A program made the position numbers and the translations under genes. DNA of 64,000 nt from Methanosaeta sp. PtaU1.Bin112. Lineage in GTDB: Archaea > Halobacteriota > Methanosarcinia > Methanotrichales > Methanotrichaceae. Numbering within the stretch: the stretch's first letter is position 1; every line of letters begins with the position of its first letter. Positions 17,086 through 26,089 of this stretch are shown piece after piece. The notes under the pieces were generated by a model, which was not told the DNA's origin, did not search any database, and saw nothing but the letters and a program-made list of their open reading frames with translations. The stretch lies in the NCBI GenBank assembly GCA_002067705.1, contig MVRL01000088.1:1-64000 (forward strand). The letters are read 5' to 3'.

Positions 17086-17400
17086 CTAGTCTTTAGCAAC
17101 CTTTTTTCCTATGAAATAAAGCAGGCCACCGCAGACAATAACTCCGATCACTGCAGACAGAATGTAAGTCATCGCTGCCGTACTCATCGAATCGCCCTGC
17201 TCAGGCAGCGCGTAATCCGGCATGGGTGCGCTCCAAAGCGATGAAAGCTGCTCCAAACCGGGAGGCACAAAGCCGAGCTTCTCCTTAACCTCCTCCGGCC
17301 CCCACTCGCCAAAGGTCTCTCCAACAGCTAGAAGCCCCAAAGGCGCCAGAATAATCAGAGCAACCAGGCCGATAGCCAAATTTTTTATTATCTTATCCAT
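17086..17400 (-). CDS. CbiN-like PDGLE-domain membrane protein
   Basis: This 104-residue protein has one N-terminal and one C-terminal membrane helix with an external loop (FGEWGPEEVKEKLGFVPPGLEQL). The loop matches the PDGLE domain found in the small CbiN/NikN component of Co/Ni ECF importers. It lies between cbiM (10 bases upstream) and cbiQ. CbiN-type proteins are thought to help CbiM load the metal ion. Whether cobalt or nickel is carried cannot be told from this protein. Confidence 0.85.
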   Translation of the reverse strand: MDKIIKNLAIGLVALIILAPLGLLAVGETFGEWGPEEVKEKLGFVPPGLEQLSSLWSAPMPDYALPEQGDSMSTAAMTYILSAVIGVIVCGGLLYFIGKKVAKD

Positions 17401-17410
17401 GGGTCTTACC

Positions 17411-18130
17411 TCACGCTGTGCTTGTGTTCTTCTTTTTCATCTTCTGCGTTGCAGATTTTTCTCCATAGAGCAGAGTGGTATCCGTTCTCTGGATGTAGGC
17501 AAAGATCAATGCTGTAATGAGCGCCTCTAGTATGCTGAATCCGAAAACATGCTCCAGTACCATAGCAGGGACCGTCACGCCTAGAGAATAGGGCATGTAG
17601 AGTGGGACTCCTTCGGCTGTATGATGCAACATAGGCTGTATGCCGAATTCAAAGCCAGTGACTGCTGCTGCTATCGCGAGAGATATATAGCCGGCAATTG
17701 CCGCAGCAATGACTCTTCTTGAAGAAGCAACATCTGTGCCTGCGCTGATGAGCTTGTAAACATAATAAGCAACAAAGGGCATCACTACCGCCATATTAAA
17801 GCAATTGGCTGCGATAGCGGTGATGCCGCCATCGCCGAACATCAGTGCCTGCAATACGAGGGCAACGGATATGGCAATCACTGCTGCCCATGGTCCCAGA
17901 ACGATGCCGATTATTGCAGCGCCTACGGCATGGCCGGTGCTGCCTCCGGGAATTGGGACATTGAACATCATAATAACAAAAGAGAACGCTGCTGCCAGCG
18001 CCAGCAGGGGAACCTGCCTGGACTTCAGCTCAGTACTGAGCTTCCTTCCCGCATAGTACCAGATGGGGATCATTATGATCCACAGTGCGATATAGGTGTA
18101 TGGCCCTAGATAGCCATCAGGAATGTGCAT
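17411..18130 (-). CDS. cbiM: ECF cobalt/nickel transporter substrate-binding component CbiM
   Basis: This 239-residue protein with about seven membrane segments begins MHIPDGYLGP. In CbiM/NikM the N-terminal amine, His2 and other nearby ligands bind Co2+ or Ni2+, so initiation exactly at this Met matters, and the ATG at 18130 with GGTGA four to five bases upstream fits. Other family blocks are NVPIPGGSTGHAVGAA and QALMFGDGGITAI. It heads cbiM-PDGLE-cbiQ. Its promoter region carries an inverted repeat around the TATA box (18141-18184), which suggests metal-dependent repression. Confidence 0.92.
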   Translation of the reverse strand: MHIPDGYLGPYTYIALWIIMIPIWYYAGRKLSTELKSRQVPLLALAAAFSFVIMMFNVPIPGGSTGHAVGAAIIGIVLGPWAAVIAISVALVLQALMFGDGGITAIAANCFNMAVVMPFVAYYVYKLISAGTDVASSRRVIAAAIAGYISLAIAAAVTGFEFGIQPMLHHTAEGVPLYMPYSLGVTVPAMVLEHVFGFSILEALITALIFAYIQRTDTTLLYGEKSATQKMKKKNTSTA

Positions 18131-18140
18131 AGTTTCACCA

Positions 18141-18184
18141 GTGACTAAAATGGCATTCGATTATAAATAGCTATCTTTGGTCAC
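18141..18184 (-). promoter_or_regulatory. Inverted repeat flanking the cbiM TATA box
   Basis: GTGACTAAA (18141-18149) and TTTGGTCAC (18176-18184) form a nine-base inverted repeat with one mismatch. On the minus strand they bracket a TATA-like TATTTATAA at 18161-18169. The cbiM start is only 10 bases further on, so a dimeric repressor here would block both TFB/TBP and the short leader. The regulator is unknown; a NikR- or DtxR-type factor is possible. Confidence 0.5.
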
Positions 18185-18331
18185 ATCAAGTAATAATTTT
18201 GGAAAATTCTTATGTTAAACATATACGAATGCATAATCTATATGACATTTTATTAAGATCATTCTCGTTCCTCATATTATATTTTTGGGACATATTGCCT
18301 GGCAATACCCGGCTATATGGTCGATCTTCTC

Positions 18332-19021
18332 TCAAGAGGTCCTTGATTGCACAAGGATTATTGTATCATGAGCCATGAACCTGATCACCTCAGGCTGATG
18401 AGAGATAAGCAGATAGGCAAGGCCCAGGTCTCTCTGCAGGTCCTTGAGGAGATTGAGGATCTGAGCCTGTACAGAGATATCCAGCGCAGAGGTGGGCTCA
18501 TCCAGAATTATCGCCTGCGGTTGGAGGAGCAGTACTCTGCCCAGAGCCACTCTCTGACATTGTCCGCCCGAGATTTGGCCTGGATAACGGCAGAGCAGCT
18601 CATCAGACAGACCTACCTTCTCAAGCATCTCCCCGGTCATCTCCTGCCATCTTCGGCCGGGTATTTTGAGCATAGACAGGACCTCGGAAATGGATTGTCC
18701 AATGCTCTTCCTGGGATTCAGGGATCCTTCCGGATCCTGAAAGACCATCTGCACCGCCCTCCGGAATATAGCCGTTTCCCTGCCGCTCATGGACCCGATC
18801 TCTTTTCCGGCAAAGAAGATCCTCCCTGATGTGGGCCGCTCAAGACCTGCCAGAATCTTTCCCAGTGTGGTCTTGCCAGATCCTGATGGTCCCATCAGTC
18901 CCACAGTCTTTCCTGCCTCCATTTCCAGCGATATTCCTTCCAGAGCCGCATACCGCTTCTTGAAGATCAGTCCGGATTCGTAGACGCGACCCACATCTAC
19001 CGCCTTCAGTATCGCCAGCAT
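18332..19021 (-). CDS. Peptide/nickel-type ABC ATPase, OppF-like, short
   Basis: This 229-residue ATPase of the Opp/Dpp/Nik class has Walker A GPSGSGKTT (about 44-52), the Q-loop MVFQDPEGSLNPRKSI, signature ISGGQCQRVALGRVL and Walker B AIILDEPTSALD. OppF relatives are usually near 320 residues with a C-terminal oligopeptide-transporter extension. This one stops right after the H-loop region (ISHQPEV), so the extension is missing. Its start overlaps the end of the OppD-like gene by 16 bases. It is the last gene of permease-permease-ATPase-ATPase. It could pair with the OppD-like protein to drive this importer, and perhaps the ATPase-less permeases at 48181-49978. Confidence 0.88.
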   Translation of the reverse strand: MLAILKAVDVGRVYESGLIFKKRYAALEGISLEMEAGKTVGLMGPSGSGKTTLGKILAGLERPTSGRIFFAGKEIGSMSGRETAIFRRAVQMVFQDPEGSLNPRKSIGQSISEVLSMLKIPGRRWQEMTGEMLEKVGLSDELLCRYPGQISGGQCQRVALGRVLLLQPQAIILDEPTSALDISVQAQILNLLKDLQRDLGLAYLLISHQPEVIRFMAHDTIILVQSRTS

Positions 19022-19995
19022 TTCACCTCCCTAATCTCGCTCTCGCTTCCAGCCGGGGCTGTACCTCTGCCTTCGACCCGCGTCATCTTCGGCTTTCTTC
19101 TGCACACCTCTGAGATATTGGGACAGCGAGGATGGAACTTGCATCCGGCAGGCGGCTTAATCATTGAGGGAGAAGGTCCCGGTATGGGCTGAAAGCCTCT
19201 CTCAGGCAGACATCTCAAGAGTGCCGCTGTATATGGGTGCCTCGGTAAAGAGAAGATTTCCTCGCTCTCGCCTATCTCCATAATCTCCCCGCAGTACATC
19301 ACTGCCATCCTATCGGATATATTTCTGGCAAGATTGAGATCATGGGTGATGAGCAGAAGAGATGCCCCAACTTGATTCTTGATCCTTGCCATCTCTGCCA
19401 TTACCTCCGCCGCCAGTGCTCCGTCCAGTCCTTTGCTGGGCTCGTCTGCTATTATGATCCTGGGCGAGAGTATCATGGAGGCGGCGATCATCACCCTCTG
19501 GTTCATGCCGCCTGAGAACTGAAAGGGGTACATTCTCATCTTGTCGTCTCCTTGCAGTCCCAGTCGATGGAGCATCTCTCCTGCCAGCTCAAGGGACTGG
19601 GCGGCGGGGTAGCCTTTGCGAACCTGGAGCATCTCGGCAATCTGCTCACTCACCCGCATGATGGGATTTAAGGCCAGAGACGGATTTTGAAATACAATGG
19701 CAATCTCGCTTCCTCTTATCCTCGACATCTCCTTCTCGCTCAGGCTCAGCAGATCTCTGCCTGCGTAGATTGCCCGTCCCTGGATATGGGCATTATTCGG
19801 CAATAGCTGCATTATGCTGCTTGCCACCACCGACTTGCCGCATCCCGTCTCGCCCACAAGCGCCAGTGTCTCTCCTTTGTACAGCTTGAAGCATACGTTC
19901 TCGGCAGCCTTAACCTGGCCGGTGGCTGTGCTGAAGCTCACGGAGAGGTCTTCAATTTGCAGAATGGGCGCATCATCCGGCCGGCGGGAATTCAT
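19006..19995 (-). CDS. Peptide/nickel-type ABC ATPase, OppD-like
   Basis: This 329-residue ATPase starts at ATG 19995, which overlaps the stop of the permease gene (ATGA). The longer open frame to 20391 is only a shadow of that permease. Visible are Walker A GETGCGKS, VFQNPSLALNPIM at the Q-loop, FSGGMNQRVMIAASM, and Walker B IIIADEPSKGLD. The C-terminal oligopeptide extension has HPYTAALLRCLPERG and the cysteine set CKFHPRCPNISEVC. A full-length family member is expected to be 320-340 residues, and this fits. It supplies one of the two nucleotide-binding domains of the importer. Confidence 0.9.
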   Translation of the reverse strand: MNSRRPDDAPILQIEDLSVSFSTATGQVKAAENVCFKLYKGETLALVGETGCGKSVVASSIMQLLPNNAHIQGRAIYAGRDLLSLSEKEMSRIRGSEIAIVFQNPSLALNPIMRVSEQIAEMLQVRKGYPAAQSLELAGEMLHRLGLQGDDKMRMYPFQFSGGMNQRVMIAASMILSPRIIIADEPSKGLDGALAAEVMAEMARIKNQVGASLLLITHDLNLARNISDRMAVMYCGEIMEIGESEEIFSLPRHPYTAALLRCLPERGFQPIPGPSPSMIKPPAGCKFHPRCPNISEVCRRKPKMTRVEGRGTAPAGSESEIREVKCWRY

Positions 19996-20957
19996 TCCAA
20001 CCTCTGATTTGTCCGCTCTTGCTCTTCCCAGGCGAATCCCATCAAAACCACGCAGAGGACGAAGAGGGTAATGCATAAGCCCGGCGTCAGGTACCACCAC
20101 CAGTAGCCGTTTATGAAGCCTCCCCGTGTGAAGGCGAAGTTGATCATCGTCCCCCAGCTCTTCATGGTGGGATCTCCCAATCCCAGAAAGGATATGGATG
20201 CTTCCGCGATCATAGCCGAGGCGATGGACAGGAGAAATTTGGGGGCAATCACGTGGCAGGTATTGGGCAGCACATCTGTGAAGATGATATGAAGATCTGA
20301 GAAGCCCAATGCTCTGGAGGCCTGCACGAATCCCATCTCTCTGACCTGCAGGGTTCTGCTGCGGACCACTCTTGCCGTGGAGGTCCACCACAAAGCGCCC
20401 ATGAGCAGGGCGACAATCCAGAAGCTGGGCCTCAGGAATGATGCGATTACGATGATCAGGGGAATCTGGGGAATCATAAGAAATATGTCTGTTATCCCCA
20501 TGAGGATCTCATCCGTCATGCCTTTGTAGTACCCAGCCAGAAGGCCCACGATTGTGCCGATGAGCGTGGCCATGAGGGCGGCGGCAAAGCCCACGAAGAG
20601 CGAGATCCTGGTGCTGTAGATCAGCTCGGAGAGTATGTCATTTCCCATGTCGTTTGTGCCCAGAAGATGCTCGCTGCCCGGAAGAAGGTAGGGCTCAAAT
20701 CTCATCCAGGGATCAAAGGGTGCCAGCTCTTCCGAGAAGACGGCCATGAGCACAAATGATAAAAATAATAGTAGTCCCACCAGACTCATCTTCTGCATCC
20801 GAAGAACCTCTCTTGCCGAGCAGAGGCTCATGCTGATGCGCTCTGTCCTGCTGTATTCTCTCTTGCAGCATTGTCTCTTGTTTTCGTCCGGGCATTCTGC
20901 AGCCTCAGGCATGATCTCAGGGGACGCGCAAAGCGTCGCATCAGGAATCAATGCCAC
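19992..20957 (-). CDS. Peptide/nickel-type ABC permease, OppC/NikC-like
   Basis: This 321-residue permease has a long polar, Cys-containing N-terminal extension (about 50 residues), then about six membrane helices. The family blocks are HLLGTNDMGNDILSELIYSTRISL (about residues 96-119) and the EAA-type coupling loop (ASRALGFSDLHIIFTDVLPN). The C-terminal SFLGLGDPTMKSWGTMI block is diagnostic of the OppC/DppC/NikC subfamily. It overlaps the OppB-like gene upstream by 10 bases and the OppD-like gene downstream by 4. The true start may lie inside the extension. Confidence 0.9.
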   Translation of the reverse strand: MALIPDATLCASPEIMPEAAECPDENKRQCCKREYSRTERISMSLCSAREVLRMQKMSLVGLLLFLSFVLMAVFSEELAPFDPWMRFEPYLLPGSEHLLGTNDMGNDILSELIYSTRISLFVGFAAALMATLIGTIVGLLAGYYKGMTDEILMGITDIFLMIPQIPLIIVIASFLRPSFWIVALLMGALWWTSTARVVRSRTLQVREMGFVQASRALGFSDLHIIFTDVLPNTCHVIAPKFLLSIASAMIAEASISFLGLGDPTMKSWGTMINFAFTRGGFINGYWWWYLTPGLCITLFVLCVVLMGFAWEEQERTNQRLE

Positions 20958-21892
20958 CTCACCCGAGGATCGAGACGGCTGTAGAGGATGTCGGCCAACA
21001 AATTGGCAGAGACCACCATAAGGGTGATGATGAGAAAGGATCCCTGCAATACCGGATAGTCCCGGGAGAGAAGGGCATCATAGATGAGGTTTCCCATTCC
21101 GTTCATGGAGAAGACTATCTCCACGAACAGGGCCCCGCTCAGGATAAAGCCGAAATCCATAGCCAGGAGGGTGATGATGGGGAGAAGGGCATTCTTGAAG
21201 ACATGTCTGAACAAAATCTCCGCATCATACAGGCCCTTAGCTCTGGCAAATGCTGCATAGAGGCTGCTCTTCTCTTGGAGAACGCTGCCTCGCATTATCA
21301 TGTAGTTTCTGGATAGTGAAAAGAGCGTCATCACCAGGACGGGCAGAAAGAGGTGCAGGGCGATGTCTGCTGCGGACCCAGTGTCATAGAATCCCTTCAA
21401 GGGAAATATGTCGAGCTTGAAGGAGAACAGATAGAGGGCCAGCAGGCAGAGGAAATAGGGCGGGGTGCAATAGATCGCCAGGAAGAATGCGGTGCTGGCT
21501 TTTTGGCAGCTATTTGCGCTCCTCCAGCCGGCGAGTGCCCCCAGAATTGTGCCTAAAATGCCGCCTGTGAGCAGGGAGGGCACGGCCAAAAGAAGCGTCC
21601 ACTTCATGCGAGCGAATATGATCTCTGCGACAGGAGAGTGCCTGTGAAAGGAGTATCCCAGGTCCAGATGGAGGATGCCATGCCAGTAATCAAGATACTG
21701 CTCGAATAAAGGTCTGTCCAGTCCCATCTCACTGCGAAGCTCAATTACAGAGCTGTCAGTCAATATGACATCTTCACCCAGGAGATTGGTGAGAGGGTCG
21801 CCGGGCATGGCCCGGGGAATGACAAAGTTTAAAGTAAATATGATAACTAAGGCTATAATATATCTGCTCGCCCTCTTTGCGGTCAGAGACAT
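20948..21892 (-). CDS. Peptide/nickel-type ABC permease, OppB/NikB-like
   Basis: This 314-residue permease of the OppB/DppB/NikB subfamily has the N-terminal FVIPRAMPGDPLTNLLG block, then GLDRPLFEQYLDYWHGILHLDLGYS, about six helices, the EAA loop (FARAKGLYDAEILFRHVFKNA) and the ending YSRLDPRVRW. It is the first gene of the permease/ATPase set. About 200 bases separate it from the upstream binding-protein gene on the same strand, and a hairpin lies in that gap. Confidence 0.9.
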   Translation of the reverse strand: MSLTAKRASRYIIALVIIFTLNFVIPRAMPGDPLTNLLGEDVILTDSSVIELRSEMGLDRPLFEQYLDYWHGILHLDLGYSFHRHSPVAEIIFARMKWTLLLAVPSLLTGGILGTILGALAGWRSANSCQKASTAFFLAIYCTPPYFLCLLALYLFSFKLDIFPLKGFYDTGSAADIALHLFLPVLVMTLFSLSRNYMIMRGSVLQEKSSLYAAFARAKGLYDAEILFRHVFKNALLPIITLLAMDFGFILSGALFVEIVFSMNGMGNLIYDALLSRDYPVLQGSFLIITLMVVSANLLADILYSRLDPRVRWH

Positions 21893-22010
21893 GAGTCTTC
21901 GTCTTCCTATTTTGGATCAGGCAGAGCAGATTGTCCGTGGACTGGAAAGAGGAAAGGAAAAGCGCCCGTTCCTGCTGCCGGATCCAGCAATCTCAATCCG
22001 GAAGAAATAA

Positions 22011-22031
22011 CGGAGGAGGGCCTCTCCTCCG
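22011..22031 (-). terminator. Perfect hairpin between binding-protein and permease genes
   Basis: CGGAGGAG (22011-22018) pairs exactly with CTCCTCCG (22024-22031) around a five-base loop. On the minus strand it is followed by TTATTTCTTC. Placed 61 bases after the binding-protein stop and before the permease genes, it fits partial termination or mRNA processing that keeps the binding protein in excess. Confidence 0.6.
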
Positions 22032-22091
22032 CAACCGTCTGCTCAATACTGGCTATTGCTGCGAACTCCATCCTTAGATCCGTCCGACAGC

Positions 22092-23675
22092 TCATTGCTC
22101 CTTCTCCACGGAGAGGAAATTGTCCACATTGAATATTCCGTAGAGCGGGTCTGAGTACCAGCCTTTCCAGGCCTTGTTGTATGGCGTCTCTACCTTGTTC
22201 CAGTAAAGGGCAATGGCCGGCAGATTCTCTGCATAGTAGTCCTGCAGCTGATAGGCGTAATCCTTGAGCTGGTCATCGCTCGTGGATGAGAGGATATCAT
22301 CGCACAGCTTCAGGAATACCGGATCATCAAGCACATGCAGGACACCTTCTCCGGTTCTCCGGGAATCGAAGTATCCTGTGCCCCAGTTGGCGTGCATGAG
22401 CATTCCCCAGGGCGTCGACCGGGTAACGGTGATATCATACTCGCCGGCATCCTTCTGCTTGATCCAGGTGCTCGAATCCACAGTCTTTATCTCGCTATCG
22501 ATTCCGAGCGCCTTCATGTATTCGGAAACAAGCTCTGTCGTCCTCATGTAATCGTTTCTCGTGAGAAATGCGAGCTTCATGTCCTTTCCGCTCTTATCTT
22601 CAAGGATGCCGTTTCCATTCGAGTCCTTGTATCCGGCAGCTTCCAGAATGCTCTTGGCCTGAGTGAGGTTGTACTCAAGCTTTTCCGTCTCCTTGAAGTC
22701 CATCATGCTGGGAGGCACAAAGCCGGCATTTGGAACCTGTCCGTATCCCAATCCATCCAGCTTCAGGATCTCACTGTAGTTTATGGCATAGGAGAGGGCT
22801 TTTCTGAACTCCTTATCAGACATCGGCTCCTTTTGCAGATTCATTCCCAGGAATATCAGTCCGATATTGTCAGTCTCTACGAAATCGAAGTTGTCGGTAT
22901 CTTTGAGCTTCTGTATGCTGGCATAGGGATAGGTTCCTGCATATTTGTAATAGGCATCGACTTCACCCTTCTCCAGGGCCAGGGAAAGGACGTCCATATT
23001 GCTGAAGGTGTGAATCTCCAGGGCATCGAATTTGGGGGCCTGTCCTTTCCAATAGGGATTCTTCTCTAAGTAGATGACTGCTGCATCAAGATCTGTCTTG
23101 GTGATATAGAACGGCCCAAATCCTACGATTTCACCTTCGTTAGTATGTTCCATGGGCTTGTCCACCTTCTCCCATATGTGTCTGGATTGGATGGGATAGG
23201 TGGCAAACTCCAGGTTGAGCCGGGAGTAGGGCTTGCTGAGACGGAAGACCACTGCGTTGTCTTCCACGGATATGTTCTCAATGGTGCTCTTCATCCAGCC
23301 GGCTGACGGAAGGTTATCCCTCAGATAGCTGAAGGTGAACTGCACATCATCCGGCGTCAGCTTTTGGCCGTCGCTCCAGTAAAGGTCGTCATTGATGACA
23401 AACTTCCAGACCTTTCCGTCTTCCGATACCTCGGAGCTTTTTGCGGTCAGGCCTGCGATCTTTCCGTCCTCAGTCATCTTCATGAGAGTCGGATTGGATA
23501 GGTGTGTCCAGACTCCCATGTTGCTGTCTCCCAGAATGCTGGCCGATTTGACAACATTGGGTGTGCCGATCTTTAAAACCACCTTGCTTGATTCTTCTCC
23601 ACCCTGGCATGCGGTGCCTAAAATCAGTATGGATAGAAACAGCACAAAGGCAAGATTACGCAAATTGTGTCTCAT
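22092..23675 (-). CDS. Peptide/nickel-type ABC substrate-binding protein (lipoprotein-like)
   Basis: This 527-residue solute-binding protein of the SBP_bac_5 (Opp/Dpp/Nik) family has a hydrophobic signal ending LILGTAC, a lipobox-like site with Cys23. It then has the family sequence: LAAKSS/EVSEDGKVWKFVI, WSDGQKLTPDDVQFTFSYLR (about 108-127), FRKALSYAINY (about 285-295), and the C-terminal YAENLPAIALYWNKVETPYN. These proteins capture peptides, nickel complexes or small organic molecules outside the membrane. The ligand cannot be read from sequence. It should serve the permease/ATPase set downstream on the same strand. Confidence 0.9.
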   Translation of the reverse strand: MRHNLRNLAFVLFLSILILGTACQGGEESSKVVLKIGTPNVVKSASILGDSNMGVWTHLSNPTLMKMTEDGKIAGLTAKSSEVSEDGKVWKFVINDDLYWSDGQKLTPDDVQFTFSYLRDNLPSAGWMKSTIENISVEDNAVVFRLSKPYSRLNLEFATYPIQSRHIWEKVDKPMEHTNEGEIVGFGPFYITKTDLDAAVIYLEKNPYWKGQAPKFDALEIHTFSNMDVLSLALEKGEVDAYYKYAGTYPYASIQKLKDTDNFDFVETDNIGLIFLGMNLQKEPMSDKEFRKALSYAINYSEILKLDGLGYGQVPNAGFVPPSMMDFKETEKLEYNLTQAKSILEAAGYKDSNGNGILEDKSGKDMKLAFLTRNDYMRTTELVSEYMKALGIDSEIKTVDSSTWIKQKDAGEYDITVTRSTPWGMLMHANWGTGYFDSRRTGEGVLHVLDDPVFLKLCDDILSSTSDDQLKDYAYQLQDYYAENLPAIALYWNKVETPYNKAWKGWYSDPLYGIFNVDNFLSVEKEQ

Positions 23676-23940
23676 AATGCTCCTGCATATTTGGCTACTA
23701 ATTATCTGACTTCGTATAAAGAATTTATGGCAATCATTAATTTGTAATACTATATCTAAATAGTTAATAAATACAGTTATTAATTACTACTATCAATAGA
23801 AAAACTCATAACTAAGTGGCTTTAATGTTATATATTATCTTATCAGATGGCAATCACGAGCCATAAATAGAAATGAGTCATTTAGGTGAAAATGAGATGC
23901 AAGAAAAGAGTCGTATAATCATAGAACGGAGGACTGACCT
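23676..23940. promoter_or_regulatory. A/T-rich divergent promoter region between two binding-protein genes
   Basis: This 265-base gap separates divergently transcribed binding-protein genes. It is strongly A/T-rich with several TATA-like runs (for example TTATATATTA near 23829 and TTAATAAATACAG near 23764). I cannot assign which serves which gene. GGAGGACTGACC directly precedes the TTG at 23941. Confidence 0.4.
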
Positions 23941-25482
23941 TTGAAAAAGATCCTCTCGCTATTTGCCGGCTTTTTGATCCTGGTGCTATGCAGTGGTTCT
24001 CTAGCCGCGGATGAGACCGTTGATGTTCTCACCATCGCCGATTCAACCGGCGACTGGGGATTTCCTTCTCCTTACGGCCACTACTCTCGCGGTCCGGGCT
24101 ACGTTAGAATGAGCCTGATCTTCGACACATTGGTGTGGAAGGACCAGAACGGCTACGTTCCGGCTCTGGCGGAGAGCTGGCAGATGGATGGCGATGCTTA
24201 TGTCTTCAATTTGAGGAAGAATGCGACCTGGCAGGATGGAGAGCCATTTACGGCCAAAGATGTGGTGTTCACAGTCAACTACATCAAGGAGCATCCCTAT
24301 CAGTGGGTGAATTCCGAACCTATAAAGAATGCAGAGGCGCTGGACGATTACACTGTCAAGCTCAACTTGAACCGCTCCTATGCTCCTTTTCTGGATATGG
24401 TTGCCGGAACTCTGCCCATTCTTCCCGAGCATATCTACAAAGATGTCAGCGACCCCGCACAATTTCAGGATGATAAAGCATTGATAGGCACCGGCCCCTA
24501 CAGGCTGCTGGACTATGATAAGGCCCAGGGAACATATCTCTATGAAGCCTATGACGGCTACTACCTTGGTGCTCCCAAGGTAAAGCAGCTAAAGTATGTA
24601 AAGGTCAGCAGCGAGATGTCAGCCGCAGCTCTAGAGAAGGGGGATGCTGATGCCGCCAGCGTGCCCGCAGAGGTGGCAGAAAGCCTGAAGAAAAAGGGTT
24701 TCAAGGTTCTGAAGGGCACTCGTGACGGCATTACCAAGATAATGGTCAATCACAAGAAGGAGCCTTTCTCCGATGTCAGGTTAAGGCAGGCCATTTATTA
24801 TGCTATCGATAGACGGTCTCTTGTTGACACCGCCCTGCGAGGCTACGGCATCATCGCCAGCCCCGGCCTCTTTGCCCCGGACAGCGAATGGTGCAATCCC
24901 GATGTAGAGGAGTATGCCTACGACCCGTCAAAGGCCGGGGGGCTTCTCGGTGATATGGGCTATGCCAGGGATGGTCAGTACTTCTCCAAGAACGGCCAGC
25001 CTCTGGAGTTGGAGATGCTGGTCACATCTACCAGCGAGCGTGCAGGTGAGCTGATCAAGCAGCATCTTGAGCAAGCAGGCTTCAAGGTTACCCTGAGAAG
25101 CGTAGACGCCAAGACTCTGGACAGTCTGGTTGGAGAGTGGGACTTCGACCTGGCTCTGAACAGTCATGGTGGAATGGGTGGCGATCCCGAGATTCTCAAC
25201 AGAATCATTGGGGAGGGGTATACATTCAATAGCGCTCGTTACACAGCAGACCCTGAACTGAATGATCTTCTCAGCGAGGAGGTCTCAGAGATGGACCCGG
25301 CCAAGCGGAAAGAGCTGGTGGATGAGGTCCAGGAGGTCTATGCCCAGGATCTGCCCGCATTGCCTCTCTACTATTCGGATTCTTACTGGGCTTCAGTCGG
25401 CAAGGTCGACATGTACTACACCAAGCAGGGAATTGCCAACGGCATACCTATTGCTCAAAACAAGCTGTCATTTGTAAGGTGA
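23941..25482 (+). CDS. Peptide/nickel-type ABC substrate-binding protein, twin of the 34634 gene
   Basis: This 513-residue SBP_bac_5 protein starts at TTG and has a signal peptide ending near SLA-AD (about residue 22). It reads TIADSTGDWGFPSPYGHY right after the signal, and FDTLVWKDQNGYVPALAESW. The C-terminal end is GIANGIPIAQNKLSFVR. The protein encoded at 34634-36226 is nearly the same throughout, including these blocks, so they are recent paralogues. The DWGFPSPYGHY motif is not in the 22092 or 44713 proteins and marks a separate subfamily, which I would expect to bind its own ligand. It is followed 7 bases later by a flavin reductase gene, probably cotranscribed. Confidence 0.9.
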   Translation: MKKILSLFAGFLILVLCSGSLAADETVDVLTIADSTGDWGFPSPYGHYSRGPGYVRMSLIFDTLVWKDQNGYVPALAESWQMDGDAYVFNLRKNATWQDGEPFTAKDVVFTVNYIKEHPYQWVNSEPIKNAEALDDYTVKLNLNRSYAPFLDMVAGTLPILPEHIYKDVSDPAQFQDDKALIGTGPYRLLDYDKAQGTYLYEAYDGYYLGAPKVKQLKYVKVSSEMSAAALEKGDADAASVPAEVAESLKKKGFKVLKGTRDGITKIMVNHKKEPFSDVRLRQAIYYAIDRRSLVDTALRGYGIIASPGLFAPDSEWCNPDVEEYAYDPSKAGGLLGDMGYARDGQYFSKNGQPLELEMLVTSTSERAGELIKQHLEQAGFKVTLRSVDAKTLDSLVGEWDFDLALNSHGGMGGDPEILNRIIGEGYTFNSARYTADPELNDLLSEEVSEMDPAKRKELVDEVQEVYAQDLPALPLYYSDSYWASVGKVDMYYTKQGIANGIPIAQNKLSFVR

Positions 25483-25489
25483 ATATACC

Positions 25490-26086
25490 ATGATATTGAA
25501 GCCAAATCAGAGGGAGAACATCCTCCCTCTTCCCGTGGTGCTCATCTCCACGGTCTCAAAAGATGGGGTGAGAAATGCTGCTCCCTGGTCGAATTTCACC
25601 CCCATTTTGCGGCCTCTGGAGGAGGTTGTTCTCGCCTCCTGGACCAAGAGGGACACACTGGAAAATATCCGCCAGACTGGCGAGTTCGTGGTGAATATTC
25701 CGCCGGTGGGGATGGAGGACGCGGTTATGATCTGCGCCCGGAATTATCCACCGGAGGCGGACGAGTTTTTCGAGGCGAAATTGAAGGCCCGGCCTTCAGC
25801 AGCGGTCAAGGCTCCAGGAATCGAAGGCTGCCTGGCCTGGGCGGAGTGCGTCCTGGAGGAGGAGATTGTTCGTGAGAAGTTCGTGCTCATCATCGGCAAG
25901 GTGGTTACCCTGACGGTAGATGACCGGTTCTTTGGTGCAGATGGGGGCATGGATTTTCAGAGGGCAAAGCCCCTATCGGTAATGCTGGGAAAAGAGGGCA
26001 TGAGCTTTACCTATCCGGCTTTTTCCGGCAGGTATGCCGAGTACAGGGAGATGTTTCTGCCATCGGCAACGAAGGGCAGCGTCTGA
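25490..26086 (+). CDS. FMN-binding split-barrel flavin reductase family protein
   Basis: This 198-residue protein of the flavin reductase (DIM6/NTAB) domain family has LPVVLISTVSKDGVRNAAPWS (about 14-34, FMN-phosphate contact region), LASWTKRDTLENIRQTGEFVVNI (about 48-70) and a C-terminal dimer tail. Such proteins bind FMN and may reduce flavins or metals or act as electron-transfer flavoproteins. Its tight spacing after a peptide/nickel-type binding-protein gene suggests it acts on what that importer brings in, for example by reducing a metal complex (inference). Confidence 0.85.
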   Translation: MILKPNQRENILPLPVVLISTVSKDGVRNAAPWSNFTPILRPLEEVVLASWTKRDTLENIRQTGEFVVNIPPVGMEDAVMICARNYPPEADEFFEAKLKARPSAAVKAPGIEGCLAWAECVLEEEIVREKFVLIIGKVVTLTVDDRFFGADGGMDFQRAKPLSVMLGKEGMSFTYPAFSGRYAEYREMFLPSATKGSV

Positions 26087-26089
26087 ATG

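Noticed and set aside
19996-20391. N-terminal extension of the OppD-like ATPase
   Set aside because: The added 130 or so residues are an off-frame reading of the permease gene; the ATG at 19995 with ATGA overlap is the normal start.
21907-22095. 62-codon minus-strand open frame between the binding protein and OppB-like genes
   Set aside because: It overlaps the end of the binding-protein gene and contains the hairpin at 22011; no coding signs.
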